DNA of 64,000 nt from Rahnella laticis (GTDB lineage: Bacteria > Pseudomonadota > Gammaproteobacteria > Enterobacterales > Enterobacteriaceae). The notes beneath the pieces are model-generated. The model was given only the letters and a program-made list of their open reading frames with translations. It searched no databases and was not told the origin of the DNA. Numbering within the stretch: the first letter of the stretch is position 1; each line of letters starts with the position of its first letter. The stretch lies in NCBI RefSeq assembly GCF_015644585.1, contig NZ_JADOBI010000002.1, forward strand, positions 558,001 through 622,000, read 5' to 3'. The position numbers and the translations under genes are program-made. Of the stretch, positions 16,900 through 26,360 are shown piece by piece.

Positions 16900-18147
16900 A
16901 TGACAACTCAATCTCTTCCGCAACCGGAATTCAGCCGCAACATGCGGCTGATCGGTCACAGCGATCAGGGCGGAAAGCCTGACGGCGTACAGGTCATGGT
17001 TCACCGTGGTTATGCCTATATCGGCCATATGGTGTCGCAGGGCTTTTCTATCGTGGATGTCCGCGACACGAAAAATCCGCGCCCTGCCGGTTTCGTTGCG
17101 GCACCGCCGGGCACCTGGAATGTGCATTTACAGGCGCACGACGATTTACTGCTGGTGATCAACGCCCGCGATTTGTTTGCCGACGTGCGTTTTGCCGATG
17201 AAAAAGTGTATTACACCCGTTCCGTGAGCGAGACGGTCAAAGGCACACAGCAGCGCGGCTGGAGCGCCGGTGTGCGGATTTTTGATATTTCGACGCCCGA
17301 TCAGCCAAAAGAGATCGGCTTTCTCGGGCTGGAAGGCATTGGCGTTCACCGCATCTGGTATGTCGGCGGGCGCTGGGCTTACGTTTCAGCCCTGATCGAC
17401 GGTTACAGCGATTACATTTTCCTGACTATCGATCTGGCTGACCCGCGTCAGCCGCAGGTGGCCGGACGCTGGTGGTTGCCGGGGATGCACACCGCGGGCG
17501 GTGAAAAGCCGGACTGGCCGGAAGGTAAACGCTACGCGCTGCATCACGCAATCATCAGCGGCGACACGGCGTATGCCAGCTGGCGCGACGGCGGCCTGAC
17601 GCTGCTGGACATCAAAGACCGGACCGCGCCGCAGCTGATTTCGCACCGTAACTGGAGCCCGCCGTTTGGTGGCGGTACGCACACCGCGCTGCCGTTGCCG
17701 GACCGGGATTTGCTGATCGTGCTCGATGAAGCGGTGCTGGATAATCAGGAAGACGGTGAGAAGCTGATCTGGGTATTCGACGTGCGCGAGCCGTCCAGTC
17801 CGGTGAGTATTTCGACGTTCCCGCAGCCGGATGAGCGGGATTATGTCAGTAAAGGCGCGCATTTTGGCCCGCATAACCTGCATGAGAACCGGCCAGGCAG
17901 CTTTATCAGCTCGACGCTGATTTTCGCCACATACCAGAATGCTGGTGTTCGCGCATACGACATCAGCAATCCGTATCAGCCGAAAGAGACCGGTGCGCTG
18001 GTGCCGGCGGCTCCGGCCAAAATGATGGACACCCGTCCCGGCAGGCCGCAGGTGATTCAGTCCTGCGACGTGTTTGTCGATGCGCAGGGCATCATCTACA
18101 GCACAGACTACAACGGTGGCCTGTCCATCATCGAGTATCTCGGTTAA
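16900..18147 (+). CDS. LVIVD-repeat beta-propeller protein
   Basis: A 415-residue protein with no signal peptide, hence probably cytoplasmic. It is built from LVIVD-type repeats, seen as YAYIGHMVSQGFSIVDVRD, AGVRIFDISTPDQPKEIG, GGLTLLDIKDRTAPQLI, VRAYDISNPYQPKETG and NGGLSIIEYL. Such repeats form seven-bladed propellers. Several conserved His residues (VHLQAHD, LHHAIIS, THTALP, GPHNLHEN) could form a metal or active site at the propeller centre, as in selenium-binding-protein relatives; this is inference. It is the second gene of a two-gene unit with the orphan sugar-binding protein. No enzymatic activity can be assigned. Confidence 0.8.
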   Translation: MTTQSLPQPEFSRNMRLIGHSDQGGKPDGVQVMVHRGYAYIGHMVSQGFSIVDVRDTKNPRPAGFVAAPPGTWNVHLQAHDDLLLVINARDLFADVRFADEKVYYTRSVSETVKGTQQRGWSAGVRIFDISTPDQPKEIGFLGLEGIGVHRIWYVGGRWAYVSALIDGYSDYIFLTIDLADPRQPQVAGRWWLPGMHTAGGEKPDWPEGKRYALHHAIISGDTAYASWRDGGLTLLDIKDRTAPQLISHRNWSPPFGGGTHTALPLPDRDLLIVLDEAVLDNQEDGEKLIWVFDVREPSSPVSISTFPQPDERDYVSKGAHFGPHNLHENRPGSFISSTLIFATYQNAGVRAYDISNPYQPKETGALVPAAPAKMMDTRPGRPQVIQSCDVFVDAQGIIYSTDYNGGLSIIEYLG

Positions 18148-18174
18148 TGCTGCGCCGCGTCTGAATTCGTCAGT

Positions 18175-19086
18175 TTAAGACGCGGCGATTTTCTTTTCCG
18201 CCATCTTCTTCCCCGGGCTGAGCACCAGCCATACCGCCAGACAAATCAGCACACCACCCGCAAAGAACCCTTCCGACAGCGTTTCATTGAGCAACAGATA
18301 GCCCCACAAAATACCAAACGGCGGGATGAGAAACGTCACGGTCATGCTGCGCAGCGGACCGATATCGGCGATCAGGCGGAAATACAAAATATACGCCCAG
18401 GCCGTGCAGATAAAACCGACCGCCAGCACGCACAGCCAGACCACCGGCTGCGCCCAGCTTACCGGCGCTTCGGTTGCGGAGGTGTACAAAAAGAACGGCA
18501 GCAGGAACAGCGTCGCGCCCAGCTGACTGCCGGTCGCCACCAGTTTCGGATCCAGCCCGCCTCGCTCGGAAATCCAGCGGCGCGTCAGGAATCCGGCCAC
18601 CGCATAACAGCTGGTCGCTATCAGACAGGCGATAACGCCCGCCAGCAGCGACGACACGGATTGCGCCGCGCCGGTGGCGGTCAGCAGTGTAATGCCCAAT
18701 AACCCCAGCAGCACGCCGAGCGCCTTTTTGAGCGTCACGCTTTCATGGAAAAACAGCCCGCCCACGACTACACCCATCAGCGGCGTTGTGGCATTGAGAA
18801 TGGCTGAATACCCGGCGGGCAGCCAGCGTGCGGCCAGGCAATACATCAGAAACGGCAGCCCGGAGTTGATCACGCCGAGCAGCAACGCACTGCGGAATTT
18901 CCCCTGATAATTCCGTGGTGTGCGCAGCACCGCCAGAATCACCACCAGCCCGACAAACCCGAACAGCACCCGTAAAAACGCGGTATTGATCGCCCCGAAC
19001 GCCGGAGATGCCACCCGCATAAACAAAAAGCTCCCGCCCCAGATAGCCGCCAGCAACAACAAACGGCAATAATCGCCACTTTTCAT
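18175..19086 (-). CDS. EamA/DMT-superfamily transporter
   Basis: A 303-residue inner-membrane protein with ten membrane helices in two EamA repeats: WGGSFLFMRVASPAFG in the first, and CTAWAYILYFRLIADIGPLRSMTVTFL in the second. Relatives (RhaT/YdcZ/YedA type) export amino acids or other small metabolites; the substrate is unknown. AGGAG lies 7 nt before the ATG. It converges on the LVIVD gene and is separated from the next gene by 352 nt. Confidence 0.87.
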   Translation of the reverse strand: MKSGDYCRLLLLAAIWGGSFLFMRVASPAFGAINTAFLRVLFGFVGLVVILAVLRTPRNYQGKFRSALLLGVINSGLPFLMYCLAARWLPAGYSAILNATTPLMGVVVGGLFFHESVTLKKALGVLLGLLGITLLTATGAAQSVSSLLAGVIACLIATSCYAVAGFLTRRWISERGGLDPKLVATGSQLGATLFLLPFFLYTSATEAPVSWAQPVVWLCVLAVGFICTAWAYILYFRLIADIGPLRSMTVTFLIPPFGILWGYLLLNETLSEGFFAGGVLICLAVWLVLSPGKKMAEKKIAAS

Positions 19087-19438
19087 TCACTTCTCCTTTT
19101 GGGTATGGGGTGGTGTATTGTTTTATTGCACCCTGATTCCCGTATTTGTTACGGGCGACCTGAATTATGTCAATGAGTGTAGCGAATGTGTTAACGGCGC
19201 ATCCCTCTTTTTCTTGCTTTCTAATTCTGCGTAAGGCGCTTTGCTTACAGCAAGACCTCTCCCACTCCGCCTGCAAACTCACGGACCAGGCATTCTTTGC
19301 CGCACTTCCTGTTTAAAACCGCTCTTTTTGATCCTCTGCAGATCTATAACCCGCGCAAAGGTGTGTGATAGGTTTAATACTTATCATCTATCTTTCGCTG
19401 CATCTTGCAGCGCCTTTGTGGTGTCCGGGACAGAATAA
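19087..19438. other. 352-bp intergenic region, divergent promoters
   Basis: Lies between the divergent EamA and MFS transporter genes and must hold both promoters. A short GCTGC-ATCTT-GCAGC hairpin lies about 30-45 nt before the MFS gene. I see no small ORF with a convincing ribosome-binding site and no recognisable operator. Confidence 0.5.
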
Positions 19439-20884
19439 ATGAGCCAGAGTAAATCGGATGCGTCAGAACATCCGCAGGGAGATTCCGCGGTTAACCCCGG
19501 AATTTCCGTTATTGCTTTATTGGTTGCAGCCGCTTTCTTCATGGAGTTTATCGACGGCACGGTGATTGCCACCGCGCTGCCACAAATGGCCCTGTCGTTC
19601 GGCGTTTCGGCGGTAGATCTGAATGCAGGGATGAGCGCGTATATGCTGACGCTGGCGGTGCTGATCCCTGCCAGCGGCTGGGCGGCGGAGCGTTTCGGGG
19701 CGCGCAATGTGTTCACCTTTGCGCTGGGCGTGTTCACGCTGGCTTCCCTGTTTTGTGCGCTGGCGACCAATGTCAGTGAATTTATCATTCTCCGTATTAT
19801 TCAGGGGATTGGCGGCGCGCTGATGGTGCCGGTCGGGCGTCTGACGGTGCTGAAAACCACGCCGAAACCGCAGCTGATTAAAGCCATCGCCACCCTCACC
19901 TGGCCTGCGCTGGTCGCGCCAATTCTCGGGCCGCCGCTCGGCGGTTTTATCACTCACTATGCTTCCTGGCACTGGATTTTCTACATCAATGTTCCGCTGG
20001 GCATTATTGCGATGATGCTCGCGTGGCGGCTTTTCCCGCAGGAAAAACCTGACCAGCCGAAGCACTTCGATAAACCGGGCTTTCTGCTGACCGGCATGGC
20101 GATGCTTTCGCTGGTGACGGGGCTGGAGCTGATCAGTCAGGACCACGTTTTATGGATCACCGCCATTGCGCTGCTGTTGGTGGGCGTTGTGCTGTCGGTG
20201 CTGGCGTTACGTCATCTGCGACATGACCCCGCGCCGATGGTGCATCTGGGTTCGCTGGCGATCCCGACGTTTCGCATCAGCATGGGCGGCGGCTCGCTGT
20301 TTCGTGTGACCATCAGCGCCGTGCCTTTCCTGCTGCCGCTGATGTTGCAGGTGGGTTTCGGGATGGATCCTTTCCATGCCGGGCTGCTGGTTCTGGCGGT
20401 TTTTGCCGGGAATCTGGCGATGAAACCGGCAACAACGCCGCTGATCCGCCGGTTTGGATTCCGGCCGGTGCTGGTGGTGAACGGATTACTGAGCGTTTTC
20501 TCGCTGCTGTTTTGTGCTTTCCTGACGCCAGGAACTCCCGACTGGCTGGTGATGTTGCTGCTGTTTCTCGGTGGCCTCAGCCGTTCGATGCAGTTTACCG
20601 GCATCAGCACGCTGGCGTTTTCCGATGTTCCGGCCAGACAAATGGCCGATGCCAACACGCTGTTCAGCACGGTTTTGCAGCTTTCCGTCGGGCTGGGCAT
20701 TACTGTCGGCGCGCTTGGTACGCGGCTCGGCGAACAGCTGATCGCCGCGATGCACTGGGATTCAATTCCCGGCCTGAGTTTTAAAGTCGCGTTCGTGGTA
20801 ATTGCGATCCTGACACTCATTGGCTGGCTGGATATACTGCGGCTGAAACCCGACGCCGGTGTCGCGGTGTCCGGCAAAAAATGA
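19439..20884 (+). CDS. DHA2-type MFS drug/metabolite exporter (MdtD/EmrB-like)
   Basis: A 481-residue inner-membrane protein with about 14 membrane helices. It shows DHA2 hallmarks: FMEFIDGTVIATALPQMA (motif D1) near residue 36, GWAAERFGARNVF (motif A) and GPPLGGFITHYASWHWIFYINVPLG (motif C/B region). These proton antiporters export drugs or metabolites. It most resembles single-component MdtD-like members, since no periplasmic adaptor gene is adjacent. GGGACA lies about 9 nt upstream of the ATG. The DapA-family aldolase gene follows after 50 nt on the same strand and could be cotranscribed. Confidence 0.87.
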   Translation: MSQSKSDASEHPQGDSAVNPGISVIALLVAAAFFMEFIDGTVIATALPQMALSFGVSAVDLNAGMSAYMLTLAVLIPASGWAAERFGARNVFTFALGVFTLASLFCALATNVSEFIILRIIQGIGGALMVPVGRLTVLKTTPKPQLIKAIATLTWPALVAPILGPPLGGFITHYASWHWIFYINVPLGIIAMMLAWRLFPQEKPDQPKHFDKPGFLLTGMAMLSLVTGLELISQDHVLWITAIALLLVGVVLSVLALRHLRHDPAPMVHLGSLAIPTFRISMGGGSLFRVTISAVPFLLPLMLQVGFGMDPFHAGLLVLAVFAGNLAMKPATTPLIRRFGFRPVLVVNGLLSVFSLLFCAFLTPGTPDWLVMLLLFLGGLSRSMQFTGISTLAFSDVPARQMADANTLFSTVLQLSVGLGITVGALGTRLGEQLIAAMHWDSIPGLSFKVAFVVIAILTLIGWLDILRLKPDAGVAVSGKK

Positions 20885-20934
20885 ATGATGACGCTATGAT
20901 TATCCGGGCTATTTAACTTCTTTCGGAGAGACCG

Positions 20935-21828
20935 ATGTTCACAGGATTAAGCGCTTTTCCCCTTACGCCGCTTACGGAAAACGGCATTGACGAGAAATCT
21001 TTTGTCCGGCTGATTGACCGGCTGGTCAGTGCTGGCGTGGATTCCATAGGTGCGCTGGGTTCAACGGGCAGCTACGCCTATCTGACCCGCGAAGAACGCG
21101 CCCGCGTTGCACGCCTGGCGGTTGAAAATGCGGGTGATGTGCCGGTGATGGTCAGTATCGGTTCTGTACGGACGTCTGATGTGTTACGTCTGGCTGAAGA
21201 TGCCCAGCAGGCGGGCGTGAAGTCGGTATTACTGGCACCGGTGTCGTACCAGAAACTCACCGAAGATGAAGTGTTTACGCTGTTTGAAACGGTGTCCCGT
21301 AACCTGTCGGTGCCAATGTGCGTTTATGATAATCCGGGCACCACGCATTTTGAATTTTCCGATGAACTGTATGTCCGCGTGGCGCAACTGCCGCACGTTG
21401 CCAGCATCAAAATCCCTAACCTTTCGCCGGATCCGGCCGCAACCCGCCAGCGTCTGGACGCATTGCGCGCCTTACTGCCTGCACATATCGCACTGGGTGC
21501 TGCGGGTGATCTGGCGGCAGCAACCGTGCTGACGCAGGGCGGCGACGTCTGGTATTCCGTGATTGGCGGTTTGTTCCCGGAAATTCCGGTCGCCATTGCC
21601 CGCGCGGCGAAAAGTGGCAATGCGGAGAGCGCACAGGCGTTATCGGCGCAGCTTGAGCCGTTATGGGTGTTATTCAGAAAACACGGCAGTGTCCGCGTCG
21701 TGGCCGCCGCCGCCGAATTACTGGGCATGGTTTCCGCGCCCTGCCTGCCGTTACCGCTCCAGTCTCTGGGCGGCGATGCGCGTCAGCGTCTGGCGGTCGT
21801 TCTCGAACAACTGCGTTTACAGGCCTGA
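20935..21828 (+). CDS. Dihydrodipicolinate synthase family aldolase
   Basis: A 297-residue TIM-barrel Schiff-base aldolase. The catalytic Lys159 is in VASIKIPN and the Tyr131 of VYDNPGTT corresponds to the family's catalytic tyrosine. The substrate loop reads GSTGS (42-46) in place of the usual GTTGE, and the Arg that binds the carboxylate in true DapA (in YNVPSRT) is replaced by the PGTT stretch. It is therefore probably not lysine-biosynthetic DapA but another pyruvate-type aldolase of unknown substrate. GGAG lies 8 nt before the ATG. It follows the MFS exporter by 50 nt and ends in a terminator. Confidence 0.85.
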   Translation: MFTGLSAFPLTPLTENGIDEKSFVRLIDRLVSAGVDSIGALGSTGSYAYLTREERARVARLAVENAGDVPVMVSIGSVRTSDVLRLAEDAQQAGVKSVLLAPVSYQKLTEDEVFTLFETVSRNLSVPMCVYDNPGTTHFEFSDELYVRVAQLPHVASIKIPNLSPDPAATRQRLDALRALLPAHIALGAAGDLAAATVLTQGGDVWYSVIGGLFPEIPVAIARAAKSGNAESAQALSAQLEPLWVLFRKHGSVRVVAAAAELLGMVSAPCLPLPLQSLGGDARQRLAVVLEQLRLQA

Positions 21829-21833
21829 TTTTG

Positions 21834-21863
21834 ATGGCGGGCGTTTGTCCCGCCATTATTCCT
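21834..21863 (+). terminator. Terminator after the DapA-family gene
   Basis: ATGGCGGG / CCCGCCAT (21834-21841 and 21849-21856) perfect 8-bp stem, followed by a T-rich tract, 5 nt past the stop codon. Confidence 0.7.
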
Positions 21864-22009
21864 TTCTTTATACCCACGCCATAAACAGCCACCCTTTTTG
21901 TTGCTTATTCCCCCGTTTGATTTCGCTTAAATCCCCTAAAGTGTCCGCATCATGAACCTTTTCTGCCTGTTTTCTTCCGCAGCGCAAAACCAATAAAGGC
22001 TTTTCAGGC

Positions 22010-23368
22010 GTGGCAAAATCATTTTTACGCAGTGGCAGTCTCAACGACATCCTTGCGCTGGGCGAAAACGGGCAACCGGTTTACGCGTCAGCCCTGCAAT
22101 TACGGGAAACCTTACGTCTGCGTAAACAACCTGCAATTGCCGATTGTCTGGCTATACCGCAACTCAATGAAGCCGGTGACCGGCTTGACTGGTATTCCCC
22201 GCGCGAAGGCAAAGTCGTGTCGTGGGCAGCGGCCACCGATGCGGCCCGCGCCTCCGCGCTGCGCCAGCTCGAAAACTGTCTGGATGCCGTAGCGCAAATC
22301 AGCAAAACGGCGAAAGCCTCTGAAAAATCCGCGAATCAGTTTTTCGGCTCCCTGCTGGAAAAGGCGTTTCGTTTCCCGGATCAGAACCACGTTTATCTGG
22401 TGGGCGGCCAGCCGGTACTGACGTTCTGGGGCTTTGTCAGCCTGGATAACACCCATAACGCCGACCCGTTTGCCGCTTTGCGTAATACGCTGAAAGCCGA
22501 AGAACCGCTGCCGACGCTGTCTCTCGCCGCCGAAAAACCGCGCGTACAGGAACCGGTCATCGAACTGCCTCCGGCACCGCGCGTGATCAAAACTATTGAA
22601 GCCCGCGCCGCCGAACAGGAAAACGCAACGCCTGAACCGGTCGCCGCGCCGCACCGTAAAAAATCACCGCTGATCTGGGCATTACCGGTCGCGGCACTGG
22701 TCTTCGCCGGTTCTGCTGCCGCCTGGTTGTATACGCGAACGCCTGAACCGAAAGCTGAAACCGCGAAAGCCGAAGCGCCAAAACCGGCGGCTGAACCGGT
22801 CGCTATCGCACCGCCACCGGTCGCAACGGAAGTGAAAGCACCGGAACCGGAGGTTGCGAAACCGGCTCCGGCCGCACTGCCGGTGGCTCCGGCGGCGTTG
22901 GTTGTTCCTGCGCCTGAACCGGTGGCAGAAGCCGAGAAGAACCCGGTCGTTGCTGAGCCAGCGCCTGCACCGGGTCCGGTCAGCAAAAATTCACTGGTGC
23001 TGCCAGCGGACGCCGTAAAAATCGGTTCAACCAAATTCCTCAACGGTAACTGGACGGCCATCGTCGATATTAAAGATCCGGTAACCGGCAAGCCGCCGGT
23101 GCTGCGTTATCAGATTAAACAGGGTCAGGGAACGGTGAAAATCACCTACGGCGCGGGCGTGACCTGTCACGCTGAAACAGGCGCGGGCCTGATGCAGTCG
23201 GGCAAGCTGGTGATCAACAGCCGCTACAGGGCGAAATGCAGCGACGGTTCCCGTTATCAGATGCCGGAAATCAGCTGTACTCAGGGCGCGACGGGCGCTG
23301 CGGTGTGTCAGGGGCGTTACAACGGTGACACGGTTTACCCAATTACCATGAAGCGCGAAGGTAAATAA
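22010..23368 (+). CDS. srfA: SrfA, membrane-anchored component of the SrfABC system
   Basis: A 452-residue protein starting at GTG (GVAKSFLRSGSLNDIL context; AAAGG about 10 nt upstream). About residues 1-215 are soluble. A single membrane helix lies at about 219-241 (IWALPVAALVFAGSAAAWLY), a Pro/Ala/Glu-rich linker at about 245-325, and a C-terminal domain with four Cys follows. The topology suggests a cytoplasmic head and a periplasmic tail on a stalk. In Salmonella, srfABC was named as an SsrB-regulated operon; the mechanism is not established. It is followed after 4 nt by srfB. The repetitive PEPVAEAE linker is low complexity and its exact length probably varies between strains. Confidence 0.85.
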   Translation: MAKSFLRSGSLNDILALGENGQPVYASALQLRETLRLRKQPAIADCLAIPQLNEAGDRLDWYSPREGKVVSWAAATDAARASALRQLENCLDAVAQISKTAKASEKSANQFFGSLLEKAFRFPDQNHVYLVGGQPVLTFWGFVSLDNTHNADPFAALRNTLKAEEPLPTLSLAAEKPRVQEPVIELPPAPRVIKTIEARAAEQENATPEPVAAPHRKKSPLIWALPVAALVFAGSAAAWLYTRTPEPKAETAKAEAPKPAAEPVAIAPPPVATEVKAPEPEVAKPAPAALPVAPAALVVPAPEPVAEAEKNPVVAEPAPAPGPVSKNSLVLPADAVKIGSTKFLNGNWTAIVDIKDPVTGKPPVLRYQIKQGQGTVKITYGAGVTCHAETGAGLMQSGKLVINSRYRAKCSDGSRYQMPEISCTQGATGAAVCQGRYNGDTVYPITMKREGK

Positions 23369-23372
23369 CAGC

Positions 23373-26360
23373 ATGCTGGCAACCATTACAGATTTTAAAC
23401 AGACCATTTTTAAGCAGGCCGTCACCCTGATCCAGGACAGCGGTATTCAGTTTCTCGACTTCGCGCTCAAACCGGTTTGGGATGATGCACTGCCCGCCAA
23501 GTTCGTGCGCAAAAGCGCCAACGGCCCGCTGCTGCGTCTGGATTTCAACCCGCAAAATGGACGCCATTTTTTACCCGGCGTGGACGGCGGCGCACCGGAA
23601 GTGGTGCGGCCTGAATTCAGTTTCCCGCTGGAACAGTCGCTCAAATTGCTCGATCAGGTCTGGCTGCCGTTGCCGTTCCTGCGTTTTAATCCTCCGCGCA
23701 CTTTTATGGCGGGCCCGGATAACTGGGCGCGTGTGCAAATCCGCGCGCTCGATACGCCGGAAGCCGATGGCAGTACGCACCGCGTGGTGGTGGCGTTTGA
23801 TACCCGCGTGACCGAAGGCGATGAAGAACAGGCGCTGCTGGCTCCGACGCCGGACGACGTGAAAAATGGCATTAACTTTGCGCTGGCGTGGCACAACGAA
23901 GAGTTGCCTGAGTTTCTCGACCAGACCTGGGTAGACGGCTGGCTGCGTGAAGTCTTTACCGAGCAGGCGGCACTGCGCGAAGACCGTGAGGCGCGCAATA
24001 TCAAAGTGGCGCTGCGTGAATTTGAGTATCAGGCTCACTATCTGAACCTGCTGGAAATGCTCGGCAGCCAGCTGAGTATTCCGGAGCTGAAGATCAACGG
24101 CGCGACGCTTCAGGAGCCGGCGATCAACGTGGATCTTATCCTCGACGTCGGTAACTCGCACACCTGCGGCATTCTGGTAGAAGACCATGTTGGCGAAACC
24201 GACGGCCTGAAACAGACCAGCGAACTGCAACTGCGTGACCTCTCACAGCCGCATTTTCTCTATAACGAGCTGTTTGAGAGCCGTGTGGAATTTGCTCAGG
24301 CGCGCTTTGGTAAACCGAACTTTTCCGTTGAAAGCGGCCGTGACGATGCCTTTATCTGGCCGTCAATTCTGCGTGCCGGGCGTGAAGCCAGCCGTCTGGC
24401 GCTGCTGCGCGAAGGCACGGAAGGATCGACCGGAATTTCCAGCCCGCGGCGTTATTTGTGGGATGAAGACAGTTACACGCCGGGCTGGCGTTTCAGCCAG
24501 GGCGGCCACGGTGCGGTGCAGGAGCCGGTGGCGGCGGCGATGCCGCTGACGTTCCTCATCAATGACGAAGGTCAGCCGCTGTCTGACCTGCCGCCGGAAG
24601 ATCGTCTGCCGGTGTTTTCTGCTCATTACAGCCGCAGCTCAGTGATGACGCTGATGCTGTCCGAACTGCTGGCGCAGGCGATGATGCAAATCAACAGTCC
24701 GGCGCAGCGCATCCGCATGCTGCGCTCGTCCGCGCCCCGCCAGATCCGCAATATTATTCTGACGCTGCCGTCGGCGATGCCGAAACCTGAGCGCGAAATT
24801 TTCCGCCGCAGAATGCAGGAAGCGATTGGTCTTGTCTGGAAATCTATGGGCTGGCATCCGTCGGATGACGGTTTTAAAAACCAGACTGATAAAGCCAAAA
24901 GCCGCATGCCGGTGCCCGATGTGCAGATGGAGTGGGACGAAGCGACCTGCGGCCAGATGGTGTATCTGTACAACGAAACGCAGGTGAACTTCGGCGGTCA
25001 TACCGGCGAATTCTTTGCCAGCATGGCGCGTCCGGATCGGGAACTGGCCGACGATGAACCGGTGGGTAAAACCCTGCGCATCGCGTCGATTGATATTGGC
25101 GGCGGCACCACCGATCTGGCGATTACCCAATACTGGCTCGACGACGGTATGGGAAATAACGTCAAAATCACCCCGCGCCTGCTGTTCCGCGAAGGGTTTA
25201 AAGTGGCGGGCGACGATATTCTGCTCGATGTGATCCAGCTTTATATTTTACCTGCGCTGCACGCCGCGCTGAAGAACGCCGGGCTGGCGAATCCGGACAG
25301 CCTGATGACGCGCCTGTTTGGCAGTGAAGGCCGTATGGACGGGCACGCGACGCTGCGTCAGCAAAGTACGCTGCAAATTTTCATCCCGCTGGCTCACGCC
25401 GTGCTGGAAGTTTACGAACGTTTTGATCCGCTGGACACACACGCGGAAATCGATGCGCCGTTTGGCGAACTGCTGGGGCAACATCCGACGCAAAAAGTGC
25501 TGGATTATCTGCACAGCGAAATTCAGCGCGTGCTGCCTGCCGGTTCCGCCGTTTTCGATATTTTGCAGGCTCCGCTGGTGCTCAAACTCAGCAAACTGCA
25601 CAACGAATTTTTATCTAACCGCATGAGCATCACGCAGAATCTGCGTTCGCTCTGTGAAGTGGTGTCGCTGCACGATTGCGACGTGCTGTTGCTGACCGGC
25701 CGCCCTTCGCGTTTCCCCGGTATTCAGGCGCTGTTCCGCCATCTCCAGCCGTTACCGATTAACCGCATGCTTTCGCTGGACGGTTATCACACCAGCGGCT
25801 GGTATCCGTTTAACAAACAGGGGCGCATCGATAACCCGAAATCGACGGCGGCGGTAGGCGCGATGCTGTGCCTGCTGGCGCTGGATTTACGGCTGCCAGG
25901 CTTCTATTTCAAGGCCGGTGATTTCCAGCCGTATTCCACGGTGCGTTATCTCGGCATGCTCGACGGTAATCAGGTTCTGACCGACGACAATGTTTGCTAC
26001 AGCGATATCGATCTGGATGCGCATGATTACAAGCTCGACAGCGCCGCCAGTTTCCGTATCCGTGGCGCGATTTGTCTCGGTTTCCGTCAGCTGGAAAATG
26101 ACCGCTGGCCTGCGTCCCCGCTGTATACCTTGTCGATTGCGGAGCCGGAGCTGGCGCGTAAAGTGGCTGGCGACAGCGTGCTGCGCGTAAAACTGGCCGT
26201 TAAAAAAGGCGAAGATCACCCGACACCGGAATTTTTCGACATCGCCAGCGCGGTGCTGGATAACGGCACCAAAGTGCCGTCTCATCATCTGCGGCTCAGG
26301 CTGAACACACTGGGTGAAAGCCATTACTGGATCGACAGTGGGAGCGTATTCGTCTCATGA
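23373..26360 (+). CDS. srfB: SrfB, Hsp70/actin-fold (ASKHA) ATPase-like protein
   Basis: A 995-residue protein with no signal peptide. The ASKHA nucleotide-binding motifs are present: DLILDVGNSHTCGILVE (about 254-270, phosphate 1), SIDIGGGTTDLAI (about 571-583, phosphate 2) and LLLTGRPSRFPGIQALF (adenosine motif region, about 770-790). This is the Hsp70/actin/FtsA superfamily, so ATP binding is likely. The N-terminal 240 residues are specific to SrfB. Called a virulence factor in databases; the function is not established. It starts 4 nt after srfA and overlaps srfC by 4 nt (ATGA), so the three are translated from one mRNA and probably work in fixed proportion. Confidence 0.9.
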   Translation: MLATITDFKQTIFKQAVTLIQDSGIQFLDFALKPVWDDALPAKFVRKSANGPLLRLDFNPQNGRHFLPGVDGGAPEVVRPEFSFPLEQSLKLLDQVWLPLPFLRFNPPRTFMAGPDNWARVQIRALDTPEADGSTHRVVVAFDTRVTEGDEEQALLAPTPDDVKNGINFALAWHNEELPEFLDQTWVDGWLREVFTEQAALREDREARNIKVALREFEYQAHYLNLLEMLGSQLSIPELKINGATLQEPAINVDLILDVGNSHTCGILVEDHVGETDGLKQTSELQLRDLSQPHFLYNELFESRVEFAQARFGKPNFSVESGRDDAFIWPSILRAGREASRLALLREGTEGSTGISSPRRYLWDEDSYTPGWRFSQGGHGAVQEPVAAAMPLTFLINDEGQPLSDLPPEDRLPVFSAHYSRSSVMTLMLSELLAQAMMQINSPAQRIRMLRSSAPRQIRNIILTLPSAMPKPEREIFRRRMQEAIGLVWKSMGWHPSDDGFKNQTDKAKSRMPVPDVQMEWDEATCGQMVYLYNETQVNFGGHTGEFFASMARPDRELADDEPVGKTLRIASIDIGGGTTDLAITQYWLDDGMGNNVKITPRLLFREGFKVAGDDILLDVIQLYILPALHAALKNAGLANPDSLMTRLFGSEGRMDGHATLRQQSTLQIFIPLAHAVLEVYERFDPLDTHAEIDAPFGELLGQHPTQKVLDYLHSEIQRVLPAGSAVFDILQAPLVLKLSKLHNEFLSNRMSITQNLRSLCEVVSLHDCDVLLLTGRPSRFPGIQALFRHLQPLPINRMLSLDGYHTSGWYPFNKQGRIDNPKSTAAVGAMLCLLALDLRLPGFYFKAGDFQPYSTVRYLGMLDGNQVLTDDNVCYSDIDLDAHDYKLDSAASFRIRGAICLGFRQLENDRWPASPLYTLSIAEPELARKVAGDSVLRVKLAVKKGEDHPTPEFFDIASAVLDNGTKVPSHHLRLRLNTLGESHYWIDSGSVFVS

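Noticed and set aside
16255-17127. Long minus-strand reading frame (290 codons) across the sugar-binding protein and LVIVD genes
   Set aside because: It is the antisense of two well-supported genes, with Arg/His-rich composition typical of a shadow frame and no family resemblance.
22393-23091. Minus-strand frame rich in Ala, Gly, Ser and Thr opposite srfA
   Set aside because: Antisense of the Pro/Ala/Glu-rich SrfA linker; the low complexity comes from the repeat codons of srfA.
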